From Microvirga solisilvae (GTDB lineage: Bacteria > Pseudomonadota > Alphaproteobacteria > Rhizobiales > Beijerinckiaceae): 64,000 nt of DNA. Both the position numbers and the translations under genes were made by a program. The stretch spans positions 186,001 through 250,000 of the forward strand of contig NZ_JAKUCN010000003.1 of NCBI RefSeq assembly GCF_022808595.1. Reading direction: 5' to 3'. The notes under the pieces are model-generated. The model was not told where the DNA came from. It did not search any database and saw only the letters and a program-made list of their open reading frames with translations. Shown here piece after piece: positions 9,387 through 21,941 of the stretch (position 1 is the first letter of the stretch; every line of letters starts with the position of its first letter).

Positions 9387-9529
9387 ATGAAATTTCCGAG
9401 GCCTTTTAACCCTCTAAGTTACTGAAGTCAGGACGCTATTCTGCAAAGGTCAAGCTTGGGCGTACCCTCGCTGAGGCTGAAAGCCTTGCTGGTTAACCTT
9501 TTGCTGGCTTGAAGCGGGCCCATTTCTGA

Positions 9530-10549
<1,020 letters not shown>

Positions 10550-10978
10550 ATGAATACGCTTCTTCGCTTCGCTTCGTTCGGGGTCGGCGCCGCGCTCGCG
10601 GGCAGCCTGCTTGTTGCAGGCCCCGTGCTCGCGGCCCCCGTGCGTAAGATGCTTGCGATGGAATACGTGTCGATTGAGCCTCGCGCTCTAGCCGACCAGA
10701 TTGCCGATGTGGCCCGCCGATGCTGGATCGCAAAAGATCCGGCATTCGCAGGTTTCAAATTCGATGGCGTCGAACAGGGCGCGGAGGCAACCACCTTCCG
10801 CGTCAAGTTTGCTGACAAGCCGAAAGCGAAGGACGCAACACCGCGCTATTTTCGTGTTCTTGTCGGCAAGGCCGGCTCCGGTCTTGCTGTGATCGCCGAG
10901 CAGGAAAGCATCGATCTCCGTCCGTCGATTGAAGACCATATCAATGTGCTGATGAAAGGTCGCGCCGTTTCGTGTTGA
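10550..10978 (+). CDS. Secreted protein of unknown function inside the TCA cluster
   Basis: A 142-aa protein with a clear signal peptide (hydrophobic [15 protein letters not shown], cleavage near VLAAP). The mature domain of about 110 residues contains [16 protein letters not shown] and a single C-terminal cysteine. I do not recognise the family. Its ATG abuts the mdh stop with no clear Shine-Dalgarno, suggesting translational coupling to mdh. 25 bases separate it from sucC. An exported protein between two soluble TCA-cycle enzymes is odd. Confidence 0.75.
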   Translation: MNTLLRFASFGVGAALAGSLLVAGPVLAAPVRKMLAMEYVSIEPRALADQIADVARRCWIAKDPAFAGFKFDGVEQGAEATTFRVKFADKPKAKDATPRYFRVLVGKAGSGLAVIAEQESIDLRPSIEDHINVLMKGRAVSC

Positions 10979-11003
10979 CGGGCGATCTACAGAGGAAGAG
11001 CTC

Positions 11004-12200
<1,197 letters not shown>

Positions 12201-12202
12201 CG

Positions 12203-12784
12203 ATGAAGACGCTCCTGGTCATCGCTGGCATGATCGCCGGGCTCTCAGCCGCTCACGCGGCTGAGAGGGATGACCTTGTGAGCGTTTTCCAGGCTGTCTG
12301 CATGACGCCTGGCTCGTTCTCGGACGCAATGCGCAGTTTTGCTGAAGCGAAAGGCTGGAAGACACAAGCCTCACCTAATGGCGAGGTACGTTCAGTTTTC
12401 TCTAAAGCGAAAATAAAGACTGGGTATCAGCCACCGCTCGACTGGAACTACGCGTTTCACATCATGTGGTTCCCGGCAGGAACGCCAGGCACAGTGAATA
12501 TGATCCAAGGTCAACCTGTCGAAGCATGCTGGGTAAGCGAGCCCGGTATGAAGCGAGTGAAGGTTGAGGCACGGCTTCGCGCTATGCGAAACCTGCCACA
12601 GCCAGTTCGCCCGGTGTCCGCAGAAGTCAGGCGCTGGTTCGGTAAAGAGGGTCCCGAGCAAGGCTCTCTCGAATGGTCGCTCGATCAACAGCCATGGGAT
12701 TACATCGTTCTCGATGAATCGCAGCACATGGGTGAGAAAACCTATCTCGTCCGCCTGAGACCCTCTATAAGAAAGACGCCTTAA
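12203..12784 (+). CDS. Secreted protein of unknown function between sucC and sucD
   Basis: A 193-aa protein with a short signal peptide ([19 protein letters not shown]). The mature protein has two cysteines, in [11 protein letters not shown] and [10 protein letters not shown], which could form one disulfide. It contains [15 protein letters not shown] basic and [13 protein letters not shown] aromatic stretches. No family is recognised. It begins two bases after sucC's stop and ends three bases before sucD's ATG, so it is a fully embedded cistron. By eye its base composition is less GC-rich than the flanking genes and rare A/T-ending codons are commoner, which may point to later acquisition. 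Confidence 0.8.
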   Translation: MKTLLVIAGMIAGLSAAHAAERDDLVSVFQAVCMTPGSFSDAMRSFAEAKGWKTQASPNGEVRSVFSKAKIKTGYQPPLDWNYAFHIMWFPAGTPGTVNMIQGQPVEACWVSEPGMKRVKVEARLRAMRNLPQPVRPVSAEVRRWFGKEGPEQGSLEWSLDQQPWDYIVLDESQHMGEKTYLVRLRPSIRKTP

Positions 12785-12787
12785 ACC

Positions 12788-13675
12788 ATGTCCATTCTCA
12801 TCGACAAGAACACCAAGGTCATCTGCCAGGGCTTCACCGGCAAGAACGGGACCTTCCACTCCGAGCAGGCCATCGCCTATGGCACCAAGATGGTCGGTGG
12901 CACCTCGCCCGGCAAAGGCGGCTCCACGCACCTGAATCTGCCCGTGTTCGACACGGTCATGGAAGCGCGCGAGAAGACCGGCGCTGATGCCTCGGTCGTC
13001 TACGTTCCGCCGCCGGGCGCGGCCGACGCGATCTGCGAGGCCATCCAGGCCGAGATCCCGCTCATCGTCTGCATCACGGAAGGCATTCCGGTACAGGACA
13101 TGGTGCGCGTGAAACGTTCGCTCGAAGGCTCCAAGTCGCGCCTCATCGGCCCGAACTGCCCCGGCATCGTCACTGCTGGCGAGTCGAAGATCGGCATCAT
13201 GCCGGCCAACATCTTCCGTCCGGGCTCGGTCGGCATCGTGTCGCGCTCCGGCACGCTGACCTATGAAGCCGTGTTCCAGACCACCAACGAAGGCCTTGGC
13301 CAGACCACCGCTGTCGGCATCGGCGGCGACCCGGTGAAGGGCACCGAGTTCATCGACATGCTCGACATGTTCCTCTCCGATCCCAAGACCGAGTCGATCA
13401 TCATGATCGGCGAGATCGGCGGCTCGGCCGAGGAAGAGGCTGCCGAGTTCATCGCCCGCGAGGCCAAGAAGGGCCGCAAGAAGCCGATGGTCGGCTTCAT
13501 CGCAGGCCGTACGGCTCCCCCCGGACGCCGCATGGGCCATGCCGGTGCGATCATCTCCGGCGGCAAGGGCGGCGCGGAAGACAAGATCGCCGCGATGGAA
13601 GCCGCGGGCATCCGCGTGTCGCCGTCGCCGGCTCGCCTCGGCAAGACCCTCGTCGAGGTTCTCAAGGGTAAGTAA
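12788..13675 (+). CDS. sucD: Succinyl-CoA synthetase alpha subunit
   Basis: Partner of SucC, 295 aa. The CoA-binding N-terminus has [17 protein letters not shown] and [18 protein letters not shown] lies near residue 120. The phosphorylated active-site histidine is in [20 protein letters not shown] near 240-260. The ATG follows the stop of the embedded secreted protein by three bases, so initiation is probably coupled. It is followed by a GC-rich hairpin and then sucA. Confidence 0.98.
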   Translation: MSILIDKNTKVICQGFTGKNGTFHSEQAIAYGTKMVGGTSPGKGGSTHLNLPVFDTVMEAREKTGADASVVYVPPPGAADAICEAIQAEIPLIVCITEGIPVQDMVRVKRSLEGSKSRLIGPNCPGIVTAGESKIGIMPANIFRPGSVGIVSRSGTLTYEAVFQTTNEGLGQTTAVGIGGDPVKGTEFIDMLDMFLSDPKTESIIMIGEIGGSAEEEAAEFIAREAKKGRKKPMVGFIAGRTAPPGRRMGHAGAIISGGKGGAEDKIAAMEAAGIRVSPSPARLGKTLVEVLKGK

Positions 13676-13683
13676 CGAGAATA

Positions 13684-13717
13684 GGCCGCCCCGGTGTCGG
13701 GGCGGCCAACATCTTTT
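13684..13717 (+). terminator. Hairpin between sucD and sucA, possible attenuator
   Basis: GGCCGCCCC (13684-13692) pairs perfectly with GGGGCGGCC (13699-13707) across a six-base loop. Four T's appear ten bases later. The U-tract is weak and displaced, so it may be a partial terminator or an mRNA-stability element that sets different levels of sucCD and sucAB, not a full stop. Confidence 0.5.
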
Positions 13718-13732
13718 GGATTGTGGATTGCC

Positions 13733-16693
13733 ATGGCACGCCAAGACGCCAACGAAAACTTCCTGAACACCGCTTTCCTCTATGGCGCGAACGCGTCCTA
13801 TATCGAGGAACTCCAGGCCCGCTACGAGAAGGATCCGTCCTCGGTCGATGCCGAGTGGCAGGCTTTCTTCGGCGCCTTGAGGGATGACAAGAAGGCTGTC
13901 GAGACGGCGGCCAATGGCCCCTCCTGGGAGAAGCCGAACTGGCCGATCCACGCCAATGGCGAGCTGATCTCCGCGCTCGACGGCAACTGGGCGCAGGTCG
14001 AGAAGGCTGTCGGCGACAAGATCAAGGCGAAGGCCGAAGGCAAGGGCGCGCAGATCAGCCAGGCGGAAGTGCTCCAGGCAACCCGCGATTCCGTGCGCGC
14101 CATCATGCTCATCCGCGCCTATCGCGTGCGCGGCCATCTGCATGCGAAGCTCGATCCGCTCGGCATTAACCCGCGTCCGAGCGACGAGGAGCTGCATCCC
14201 TCCCATTACGGCTTCACCGATGCCGATTGGGACCGCAAGATCTTCCTCGACAACGTGCTCGGCCTCGAATTCGGCACGATCCGCGAGATCGTCGCCATTC
14301 TCGAGCGCACCTATTGCCAGACGCTCGGCGTCGAGTTCATGCACATCTCCGATCCGGTCGAGAAGGCATGGATCCAGGAGCGCATCGAAGGTCCGGATAA
14401 AGAGATCACCTTCACCAATGAAGGCAAGCGCGCCATCCTTAACAAGCTCGTCGAGGCCGAAGGCTTCGAGAAGTTTCTGGATGTCCGTTACACCGGCACC
14501 AAGCGCTTCGGCCTGGACGGCGGCGAGTCACTGATCCCGGCGCTTGAGCAGATCATCAAGCGCGGCGGAAACTTGGGCTGCAAGGAGATCGTGTTCGGCA
14601 TGGCCCATCGTGGCCGCCTCAACGTTCTCACGCAGGTGATGGGCAAGCCGCACCGCGCGCTGTTCCACGAGTTCAAGGGCGGCTCCTTCGCGCCCGACGA
14701 CGTGGAAGGCTCCGGCGACGTGAAGTACCATCTCGGCGCTTCTTCCGACCGCAACTTCGACGGCAACAACGTCCACCTGTCGCTCACCGCCAACCCCTCG
14801 CACCTCGAGATCGTCGATCCGGTGGTGCTCGGCAAGGTGCGCGCGAAGCAGGATCAGCACGGCTGCTCGCCTGACAACCGCACGGCGGTGATGCCGCTCC
14901 TCATCCACGGCGACGCCGCCTTCGCGGGCCAGGGCGTGGTGGCGGAGTGCCTCGGCCTTTCAGGCCTGCGTGGTCACCGCACCGGCGGTTCGATCCACTT
15001 CATCATCAACAACCAGATCGGCTTCACCACCGATCCGCGCTTCTCGCGCTCCTCGCCCTATCCGTCGGATGTGGCGAAGATGGTCGAGGCTCCGATCTTC
15101 CACGTGAACGGCGACGATCCGGAAGCGGTGGTGTTCGCGGCGAAGGTCGCCACCGAGTACCGCCAGCGCTTCCAGAAGCCTGTCGTGATCGACATGTTCT
15201 GCTACCGCCGCTTCGGTCACAACGAAGGCGACGAGCCGTCCTTCACGCAGCCGCTGATGTACCGCAAGATCCGTCAGCATCCGGGCATCATCGAGCTCTA
15301 CTCCAAGAAGCTCATGGCTGAAGGCGTCGTCACCGAGGCCGAGGTCGAGGAGATGAAGGCAGCCTGGCGCTCCAAGCTCGATGCCGAGTTCGACATCGCC
15401 TCGAACTACAAGCCCAACAAGGCCGATTGGCTCGATGGCCGTTGGTCGGGCCTGAAGGCCGTGCGCGAGGATCAGGACGATCCGCGCCGTGGCCAGACGG
15501 GCGTGTCGGTCGAGACGCTCAAGCGCATCGGCGATGCTTTGACGAGCGTGCCGGAAGGCTTCCACGTTCACAAGACGATCCAACGCTTCCTCGATAACCG
15601 CAAGAAGATGATGGACACGGGCGAGGGCTTCGACTGGGCCATGGCCGAGGCGCTTGCCTTTGGCTCGCTGCTCCTCGAAGGCCATCGCGTGCGTCTCTCC
15701 GGTCAGGATTGCGAGCGCGGCACCTTCTCGCAGCGCCACTCGGTTCTCACTGACCAGGAGAACGAGGAGCGTTACACGAACCTCAACCACATCTCCGAGG
15801 ATCAGGCCCGCTACGAGGTCATCAACTCGATGCTCTCGGAAGAGGCGGTGCTCGGCTTCGAATACGGCTACACGCTCTCCGAGCCCAACGCTCTGACCAT
15901 GTGGGAAGCGCAGTTCGGCGACTTCGCCAATGGCGCGCAGGTGGTGTTCGACCAGTTCATCTCCAGCGGTGAGCGCAAGTGGCTTCGCATGTCGGGCCTC
16001 GTCTGCCTTCTGCCGCACGGCTATGAAGGCCAGGGTCCCGAACACTCCTCTGCACGCCTGGAGCGCTTCCTGCAGATGTGCGCCGAAGACAACATGCAGG
16101 TCGGCTATTGCTCGACGCCTGCGAACTACTTCCACATCCTGCGCCGTCAGCTGAAGCGCGACTTCCGCAAGCCGCTGATCCTGATGACCCCGAAGAGCTT
16201 GCTGCGCCACAAGCGCTGCACCTCGACCCTTGCAGACATTTCGGAAGGCACCTTCTTCCATCGTGTTCTGCAGGACGATGCGCAGGCAGGCCGCGACGGC
16301 ATCAAGCTGGTGAAGGACGACAAGATCCGCCGCGTCGTGATCTGCACGGGCAAGGTCTATTACGATCTGCTCGAAGAGCGTGAGAAGCGCGGCATCGACG
16401 ATGTCTATCTTCTGCGCGTCGAGCAGCTCTATCCGTTCCCGGCGAAGTCGCTGGCCGCAGAGCTCTCCCGCTTCAAGAAGGCCGACGTGGTGTGGTGCCA
16501 GGAAGAGCCCAAGAACATGGGCTCCTGGATGTTCGTCGAGCCCTATCTCGAATGGGTGCTCAAGACGGCAGGCTCGAAGTCGGATCGTCCGCGTTATGTG
16601 GGCCGCCCCGCCTCGGCTGCTACCGCCACGGGCCTGATGTCGAAGCACATCGCCCAGCTGCAAGCTTTCCTCGACGAGGCTTTCGCGGCTTAA
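13733..16693 (+). CDS. sucA: 2-oxoglutarate dehydrogenase E1 component
   Basis: Thiamine-diphosphate-dependent decarboxylase of the 2-oxoglutarate dehydrogenase complex, 986 aa. The N-terminus has the peripheral-subunit motif [21 protein letters not shown]. The ThDP/catalytic region includes [11 protein letters not shown] and [31 protein letters not shown] and the C-terminal [23 protein letters not shown] are E1o hallmarks. The start at 13733 (MARQDANEN) is chosen because the homologous part begins there; longer reading in frame crosses the hairpin. 63 bases separate it from sucB. Confidence 0.98.
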   Translation: MARQDANENFLNTAFLYGANASYIEELQARYEKDPSSVDAEWQAFFGALRDDKKAVETAANGPSWEKPNWPIHANGELISALDGNWAQVEKAVGDKIKAKAEGKGAQISQAEVLQATRDSVRAIMLIRAYRVRGHLHAKLDPLGINPRPSDEELHPSHYGFTDADWDRKIFLDNVLGLEFGTIREIVAILERTYCQTLGVEFMHISDPVEKAWIQERIEGPDKEITFTNEGKRAILNKLVEAEGFEKFLDVRYTGTKRFGLDGGESLIPALEQIIKRGGNLGCKEIVFGMAHRGRLNVLTQVMGKPHRALFHEFKGGSFAPDDVEGSGDVKYHLGASSDRNFDGNNVHLSLTANPSHLEIVDPVVLGKVRAKQDQHGCSPDNRTAVMPLLIHGDAAFAGQGVVAECLGLSGLRGHRTGGSIHFIINNQIGFTTDPRFSRSSPYPSDVAKMVEAPIFHVNGDDPEAVVFAAKVATEYRQRFQKPVVIDMFCYRRFGHNEGDEPSFTQPLMYRKIRQHPGIIELYSKKLMAEGVVTEAEVEEMKAAWRSKLDAEFDIASNYKPNKADWLDGRWSGLKAVREDQDDPRRGQTGVSVETLKRIGDALTSVPEGFHVHKTIQRFLDNRKKMMDTGEGFDWAMAEALAFGSLLLEGHRVRLSGQDCERGTFSQRHSVLTDQENEERYTNLNHISEDQARYEVINSMLSEEAVLGFEYGYTLSEPNALTMWEAQFGDFANGAQVVFDQFISSGERKWLRMSGLVCLLPHGYEGQGPEHSSARLERFLQMCAEDNMQVGYCSTPANYFHILRRQLKRDFRKPLILMTPKSLLRHKRCTSTLADISEGTFFHRVLQDDAQAGRDGIKLVKDDKIRRVVICTGKVYYDLLEEREKRGIDDVYLLRVEQLYPFPAKSLAAELSRFKKADVVWCQEEPKNMGSWMFVEPYLEWVLKTAGSKSDRPRYVGRPASAATATGLMSKHIAQLQAFLDEAFAA

Positions 16694-16756
16694 ACCCCGC
16701 GAAAGCTCTCACATCTTCCATTGGGCCCTTTGAAGCTCCGAAAAGACTGAACGAAC

Positions 16757-17983
16757 ATGGCAACCGAAATCCGCGTACCTACTCTCGGCGAATCCGTTTC
16801 AGAGGCCACCATTGGCCGCTGGTTCAAGAAGCCCGGCGATGCCGTCAAGGCTGACGAACCTGTGCTCGAACTCGAGACCGACAAGGTCACTCTCGAGGTG
16901 AACGCTCCCGCGAGCGGCACGCTCGGCGAGATCATCGCCAAGGACGGCGAGACGGTTGCTCCCGGCGCGGTGCTCGGTTCCATCGTCGAGGGTGGCGCTG
17001 CCACAGCGAGTGCTGCAGCCCCCAAGGCTGAGGCTACGAAGGCTGCGCCTGCTGCCGCACCGGCTCCTGCCGCTGCTGCCCCCGGCGCCGCGAAGGATCA
17101 CGGTCCTGCCGTTTCTCGCATCGCTGCCGAGAGCGGCGTGAACCCGGCGAATGTCGGCGGCACGGGCAAGGACGGTCGCGTGACCAAGGGCGACATGCTC
17201 GCTGCCATCGCCACCGGTGGTGCTGCCGCTGCTGCGCCTGCCGCTCCTGTCTCGGTGCGCGCACCGTCTGCTCCGGTCGACGCCGAGCGTGAAGAGCGTG
17301 TGAAGATGACGAAGCTTCGTCAGACCATCGCGCGCCGCCTGAAGGAGGCCCAGAACACCGCCGCGATGCTCACCACGTTCAACGACGTGGACATGAGCGC
17401 GGTGATGTCCTTGCGCAGCCAGTACAAGGACGTGTTCGAGAAGAAGCACGGCACGAAGCTCGGCTTCATGGGCTTCTTCACCAAGGCTGTGGTCCAGGCG
17501 CTGAAGGACATCCCGGCGGTGAACGCCGAGATCGACGGGCAGGATCTCGTCTACAAGAACTATTACCACATCGGCGTCGCGGTCGGCACCGAGAAGGGCC
17601 TCGTGGTTCCCGTGGTGCGCGATGCGGACAACCTTTCGATCGCCGGCATCGAGAAGACCATCGCCGATTTCGGCAAGCGTGCCCGTGACGGCAAGCTCGG
17701 TATCGAGGAGATGCAGGGCGGCACCTTCACGATTACCAATGGCGGCATCTACGGCTCGCTCATGTCGACGCCGATCCTCAACGCGCCGCAGTCCGGCATT
17801 CTCGGCATGCACCGCATCGAGGAGCGCCCCGTGGTCCGCAACGGCCAGGTGGTCGTGCGCCCGATGATGTATCTCGCGCTCTCCTACGATCACCGCATCG
17901 TCGACGGCAAGGAAGCCGTCACCTTCCTCGTGCGGGTCAAGGACGCGCTCGAAGATCCGGCACGCCTGGTTCTCGACCTCTAA
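16757..17983 (+). CDS. sucB: 2-oxoglutarate dehydrogenase E2 (dihydrolipoyl succinyltransferase)
   Basis: Core of the 2-oxoglutarate dehydrogenase complex, 408 aa. The single lipoyl domain (1-76) has the lipoylated lysine in [11 protein letters not shown] near residue 43. An Ala/Pro-rich linker precedes the E3-binding domain ([20 protein letters not shown] to TKGDMLAAI, about 117-155). The catalytic domain ends with [19 protein letters not shown], containing the active-site histidine and aspartate. It follows sucA; an intergenic palindromic repeat separates it from lpd. Confidence 0.98.
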   Translation: MATEIRVPTLGESVSEATIGRWFKKPGDAVKADEPVLELETDKVTLEVNAPASGTLGEIIAKDGETVAPGAVLGSIVEGGAATASAAAPKAEATKAAPAAAPAPAAAAPGAAKDHGPAVSRIAAESGVNPANVGGTGKDGRVTKGDMLAAIATGGAAAAAPAAPVSVRAPSAPVDAEREERVKMTKLRQTIARRLKEAQNTAAMLTTFNDVDMSAVMSLRSQYKDVFEKKHGTKLGFMGFFTKAVVQALKDIPAVNAEIDGQDLVYKNYYHIGVAVGTEKGLVVPVVRDADNLSIAGIEKTIADFGKRARDGKLGIEEMQGGTFTITNGGIYGSLMSTPILNAPQSGILGMHRIEERPVVRNGQVVVRPMMYLALSYDHRIVDGKEAVTFLVRVKDALEDPARLVLDL

Positions 17984-17992
17984 GAAAATCCA

Positions 17993-18080
17993 ACGTCATG
18001 GCCGGGCACGTCCCGGCCATCCACGCTTTAAAGCCTCACCTCAAAGACGTGGATGCCCGGATCACCTCCGGGCATAACGT
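17993..18080. repeat. Intergenic palindromic repeat in the sucB-lpd gap
   Basis: The outer arms are ACGTCATGGCCGGG at the left and CCCGGGCATAACGT-like sequence at the right. CCACG/CGTGG inner arms and a local hairpin (GGCCGGG...CCCGGCC) make a cloverleaf-like palindrome. The pattern is the common 'catgcccgggc' intergenic repeat of Rhizobiales. A shorter relative lies at 31679-31701. It sits inside an operon, so it is transcribed. Confidence 0.75.
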
Positions 18081-18096
18081 TAAGTGGAGACAAAAG

Positions 18097-19497
18097 ATGT
18101 CCTACGATCTCATCGTTATCGGCACCGGCCCCGGCGGTTATGTGGCCGCCATCCGCGCCGCGCAGCTCGGCCTGAAGACCGCCGTTGTCGAGAAGCGCAA
18201 GACGCATGGCGGCACCTGCCTCAACGTGGGCTGCATTCCCTCGAAGGCGCTGCTTCATGCCTCGCACATGTTCGAGGATGCGCGCGATCACTTCGCCGAT
18301 CTCGGCATCGGCGTCTCTGCGCCTTCGCTCGATCTCAAGAAGATGCAGGCCTTCAAGCAGGAAGGCGTCGACGGCAACACCAAGGGCGTCGAGTTCCTGC
18401 TGAAGAAGAACAAGATCGATGCCTTCATCGGTACTGCGCGCATCGCCGGCGTCGGCCAGGTCGAGGTGAAGGCCGAGGACGGCTCCAACCAGCTCCTGCA
18501 GACGAAGAACGTGCTCATCGCCACCGGCTCGGACGTAACGCGTCTGCCCGGCATCGAGATCGACGAGAAGGTGATCGTGTCCTCCACCGGCGCGCTCGAA
18601 CTCGAGAGCGTTCCGAAGCGTCTTGTTGTGATCGGTGCTGGCGTGATCGGCCTGGAACTCGGCTCCGTATGGCGCCGTCTTGGTGCTGAAGTCACTGTCG
18701 TGGAATATCTCGACCGCATCCTGCCCGGCATGGACGGCGAGGTCGCCAAGAACTTCCAGCGCATCCTCGGCAAGCAGGGCTTCCAATTCAAGCTCGGTGC
18801 GAAGGTCACCGGCGTTAAGAAGAATGCCAAGGGCGCGACGCTCACCTTCGAGCCCGCCGCTGGCGGCGCTGCTGAGACCATCGATGCCGATGTGGTTCTC
18901 GTGGCTGTCGGCCGCGTGCCCTACACCGAAGGCCTCGGTCTCGACGAGCTCGGCGTGCAGAAGGACAATCGCGGCCGCATTCTCACCGACGCGCATTTCG
19001 CCACCAACGTCACCGGCATCTACGCCATCGGCGACGTGATCGCGGGCCCCATGCTCGCGCACAAGGCCGAGGACGAGGGCGTTGCCGTCGCCGAGATCCT
19101 CGCCGGCAAGGCGGGCCACGTGAATTACGACGTGATCCCGAGCGTGGTCTACACGTTCCCGGAAGTCGCTTCCGTCGGTAAGACCGAGGAAGAGCTTAAA
19201 AGCGCGGGCGTCGCCTACAATGTCGGCAAGTTCCCCTTCACGGCGAACGGCCGCGCCAAGGTGAACCGCACCACGGACGGTTTCGTGAAGATCCTGGCGG
19301 ATGCCACCACCGACAAGGTGCTCGGCGTTCACATCATCGGCCCGGAAGCGGGCAACCTCATCCACGAGGCGGCGATCACCATGGAATTCGGCGGATCGTC
19401 GGAAGACATGGCCCGCACCTGCCATGCTCACCCGACCCTTGCGGAAGCTGTGAAGGAAGCTGCCTTGGCAGTGGAGAAGCGCGCCATCCATATGTAA
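18097..19497 (+). CDS. lpdA: Dihydrolipoyl dehydrogenase (E3)
   Basis: FAD disulfide oxidoreductase that reoxidises lipoyl groups of the 2-oxoglutarate dehydrogenase complex, 466 aa. FAD motif [18 protein letters not shown] is at the N-terminus. The redox pair is in [17 protein letters not shown] (about residues 41-57). The NAD motif is [16 protein letters not shown] near 178-193. The C-terminal [15 protein letters not shown] holds the catalytic histidine. ATG 18097 (MSYDLIVIG) is preferred; upstream codons in frame fall within the palindromic repeat. Last enzyme of the suc cluster. Confidence 0.98.
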   Translation: MSYDLIVIGTGPGGYVAAIRAAQLGLKTAVVEKRKTHGGTCLNVGCIPSKALLHASHMFEDARDHFADLGIGVSAPSLDLKKMQAFKQEGVDGNTKGVEFLLKKNKIDAFIGTARIAGVGQVEVKAEDGSNQLLQTKNVLIATGSDVTRLPGIEIDEKVIVSSTGALELESVPKRLVVIGAGVIGLELGSVWRRLGAEVTVVEYLDRILPGMDGEVAKNFQRILGKQGFQFKLGAKVTGVKKNAKGATLTFEPAAGGAAETIDADVVLVAVGRVPYTEGLGLDELGVQKDNRGRILTDAHFATNVTGIYAIGDVIAGPMLAHKAEDEGVAVAEILAGKAGHVNYDVIPSVVYTFPEVASVGKTEEELKSAGVAYNVGKFPFTANGRAKVNRTTDGFVKILADATTDKVLGVHIIGPEAGNLIHEAAITMEFGGSSEDMARTCHAHPTLAEAVKEAALAVEKRAIHM

Positions 19498-19506
19498 TAT
19501 GGATTC

Positions 19507-20133
19507 ATGGCAAAACTTCACTTCATCCACTCAGTGATGAACGCAGGAAAAACCACCCATCTCCTGCAGGTTCGTTACAACTATGTCGAGAACGGCGGCA
19601 ACGTGCTGCTGTTCACGAGTTTGATCGACGACCGTTTCGGCGTCGGCAAGGTGAAGTCCCGCATCGGCCTCGAGGCCGATGCGATCCCGCTGAAGAAGGA
19701 CGACGATATCGCTGCCTTCGTGGCAGTGGAGCACGCCAAGAAAAAGGTGACGGTCGTCCTGATCGACGAAGTTCAGTTCATGACGGCCGATCAGGTGCGT
19801 CAGCTGGCCTGGATCGTCGACGAACTCAAAGTTCCCGTCATGGCCTATGGGCTGAAGAACAACGTCTATGGCACGCTGTTCAGCGACGCTATCGTGACGA
19901 TCATGGCGCTGGCCGAGGATTTTCAGGAGATCAAGCAGCTCTGCCATTGCGGCCGCAAGGCCACGATGATCCTGAAGTTCGATCCCAACGGAGAAGCCGT
20001 GCGTTCAGGCCCGGTCGTCGAGATCGGCGGCGAGAATCGCTATGTGTCCGTCTGCCGTCCGCACTGGACCAAGGGCGATATCGGCCCCGCTGCGCGGCAA
20101 TTGCTGGCGGAAGCGATTGTGGCTGCTGAGTAA
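19507..20133 (+). CDS. tdk: Thymidine kinase
   Basis: Type II thymidine kinase, 208 aa, phosphorylating deoxythymidine in the salvage pathway. The P-loop is SVMNAGKTTHLL near residues 9-20. LIDEVQFM near 89-96 is the DExQF Walker B motif of this family. Zinc-binding cysteines appear in LCHCGRKATM and the later VCRPHW, and GGENRYVSVCR is the usual C-terminal substrate loop. It starts nine bases after lpd, possibly co-transcribed, and ends at a terminator shared with the convergent neighbour. Confidence 0.95.
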   Translation: MAKLHFIHSVMNAGKTTHLLQVRYNYVENGGNVLLFTSLIDDRFGVGKVKSRIGLEADAIPLKKDDDIAAFVAVEHAKKKVTVVLIDEVQFMTADQVRQLAWIVDELKVPVMAYGLKNNVYGTLFSDAIVTIMALAEDFQEIKQLCHCGRKATMILKFDPNGEAVRSGPVVEIGGENRYVSVCRPHWTKGDIGPAARQLLAEAIVAAE

Positions 20134-20145
20134 GGGTGCAGAGAC

Positions 20146-20952
20146 TTATTGCTTGATGGCCGCCTTGGGCGGCCATTGCTTTTTCTGGCGAAGCGCACGG
20201 CCTTCCTCGGCCGTCGGTGCGGGATCGGGAAAGCCGATGGCGTGCAGGCGCTGCAAGAGTTCGAGCCGATGCTGATTCATGCGGCTTGAATGATCCCAGG
20301 CAGGCACGCGGGCCGCTCTTTCGGCGATGGAGCCGAGGGTCGATCCCAGCGAATCCATCACCCACGGGGACGAGCCGAGATCGAGAAATTTCAACACCAT
20401 GTCGAATCGGCGCGTCATGGCGGCAGATAACGCAACAGATCCTCCAGCCATGGCAGGCATGTTGAGATCGGCGCCGTTGCGAATGTAGAAATCGAGCACC
20501 GCATCGTTGCGGGTGTCGAGAGCTTGGACGATGAGCAAGTCGCCGCCGCCGAAATTGTCGAGGCTGGCGCCCGCCTTGTGGAGGCGCTCCAGCCAGCGGA
20601 TGCTGCCCTTAATGGTGGCGGAATACATCGCCTGTCCCGCGATCTTGCCCTTCGGCTCTCCCAGCGCTCCCCATTTCACGAGAGTGTCGAACGCCGCACG
20701 CTGATCGGCGATCACCGCGATCTCGATCCAGCTCGTGGTCTTGCGTCCCATTGTAAGTGGGTCGACGGCTTTCGATGAGAGCAATGACGTCATCGTTGCG
20801 AGATCGCCTGAGGCGACTGCTACAGCCATCTGCTTGTCGGCGGGCGCATCGAAATACATGTCCGGCCCTGAGGCAGATGCGGAGCCTGCCAGTCCGAGAA
20901 ATCCGAGAATCGTGAAGGCAAGAGCCCTAAGGCTGCTCCGGAGAGAGATCAT
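20146..20952 (-). CDS. Exported ankyrin-repeat-like protein
   Basis: A 268-aa protein with a signal peptide (ALAFTILGFLGLAGSASASG). The rest is helical with four or five degenerate ankyrin-like units, for example KQMAVAVASGDLATMTSLLSS and AVLDFYIRNGADLNMPAMAGG, the latter with the consensus xNGADxN. Probably a periplasmic protein-interaction module; partner unknown. The ATG at 20952 overlaps the xerC stop as ATGA, so the two are translated together. Longer reading in the same frame would run through xerC and is rejected. Confidence 0.85.
   Translation of the reverse strand: MISLRSSLRALAFTILGFLGLAGSASASGPDMYFDAPADKQMAVAVASGDLATMTSLLSSKAVDPLTMGRKTTSWIEIAVIADQRAAFDTLVKWGALGEPKGKIAGQAMYSATIKGSIRWLERLHKAGASLDNFGGGDLLIVQALDTRNDAVLDFYIRNGADLNMPAMAGGSVALSAAMTRRFDMVLKFLDLGSSPWVMDSLGSTLGSIAERAARVPAWDHSSRMNQHRLELLQRLHAIGFPDPAPTAEEGRALRQKKQWPPKAAIKQ
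20156..20181 (+). terminator. Intrinsic terminator of tdk, overlapping the convergent gene
   Basis: ATGGCCGCC (20156-20164) pairs with GGCGGCCAT (20168-20176) across a three-base loop, followed by TGCTTTTT. The whole element lies inside the last codons of the convergent ankyrin-like gene, so it doubles as coding sequence for its C-terminus. Confidence 0.8.
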
Positions 20953-21941
20953 GCTGTCTCTTGTCGTTTTCTCCGGAAAGCCGGATGCGCTGCTTCGACG
21001 GCTTCCATGAGCCGTGCTGCATCCACTTTGGTATAAAGTTGCGTCGTCGACAAGGAGGCGTGGCCCAGGAGTTCCTGGATGCCGCGCAGGTCGCCGCCCT
21101 TGGCCAGCAGATGCGTCGCGAAGGAATGGCGCAGGGCATGCGGCGTCGCGCTGTCCGGCAGGCCAAGCGCGCCGCGCAATTCCTCGACCGCGAGCTGGAT
21201 GATGCGTGGGGATAAAGGCCCGCCGCGTGCGCCGACGAAGAGTGGCCCCTCGGGCGGGATCGCGTAGGGGCAAAGGTGCAGGTACTCTTCCACCGCGCGT
21301 TGGATCGGCGGAATTACAGGAACGCTGCGCATCTTGCCGCCCTTGCCCGTCACCGTGATCGAATCGGTTCCGTTGATGGGCGCATCCCGCCGCTGCAGGC
21401 CGAGCGCTTCGGAAATACGCAGGCCAGCGCCATAGAGCAGCGAGAGCACGGCGGCATCCCGCGCCAGAATCCAAGGCTTACGGGCTTCCGATGTGCGCGT
21501 CTCCTTGTCCGTCACCGCGACAGCCGAGGAGGCGGAGAGGGGACGCGGCAGGTTCTTCTCCACCTTCGGCGTGCGAATCGCGGCAAAAGCCGAGGCCGTG
21601 CCATAACCTTCCCGTTCGAGATGGCGGGCGAAGGACCGTAAAGCCGCGAGCTGGCGCATAAGCGAGCGGCTTCCGACCGAATTCATGCGGCGCGCTGCTA
21701 GGAATGAGCGGATATCGAGAGGCTTCAACCCCAGAACGCCCTTGATGGTGGGGCTCTCGCCCAAATGCTCGGTCAGGAATGCCAGAAATTGCCGGATGTC
21801 GCGGGCATAGGCTTCCACGGTCTTAGGCGAAAGCCTGCGCTCCTTGGCAAGAGATTGAAGCCACGCCATCACCTCCTGGCGGGTATCCTCCGCGCCAGGA
21901 AGAACAAGATCGAGGGCCGATGCCTGGTCTTTTGCGTCCAT
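20949..21941 (-). CDS. xerC: Tyrosine recombinase XerC
   Basis: Site-specific recombinase that resolves chromosome dimers at dif with XerD, 330 aa from this start. The N-terminal SAM-like core-binding domain has LSPKTVEAYARDIRQFLAFL. The catalytic residues are all visible: Arg in GAGLRISEALGL, Lys in VTGKGGKMRSVPV, His/Arg in HALRHSFATHLL, His in LGHASLSTTQLYT and its final Tyr. ATG 21941 (MDAKDQ) is chosen over a TTG eleven codons upstream that lacks a ribosome site. First gene of a two-gene unit with the ankyrin-like gene. Confidence 0.93.
   Translation of the reverse strand: MDAKDQASALDLVLPGAEDTRQEVMAWLQSLAKERRLSPKTVEAYARDIRQFLAFLTEHLGESPTIKGVLGLKPLDIRSFLAARRMNSVGSRSLMRQLAALRSFARHLEREGYGTASAFAAIRTPKVEKNLPRPLSASSAVAVTDKETRTSEARKPWILARDAAVLSLLYGAGLRISEALGLQRRDAPINGTDSITVTGKGGKMRSVPVIPPIQRAVEEYLHLCPYAIPPEGPLFVGARGGPLSPRIIQLAVEELRGALGLPDSATPHALRHSFATHLLAKGGDLRGIQELLGHASLSTTQLYTKVDAARLMEAVEAAHPAFRRKRQETA

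Noticed and set aside
12392-14344. A 650-codon minus-strand frame across the suc cluster
   Set aside because: It crosses three plus-strand genes and their junctions; its composition is that of an antisense shadow.
20949-21941. Phage-type integrase or mobile element
   Set aside because: The protein has XerC length and motifs and sits between housekeeping genes without flanking repeats.
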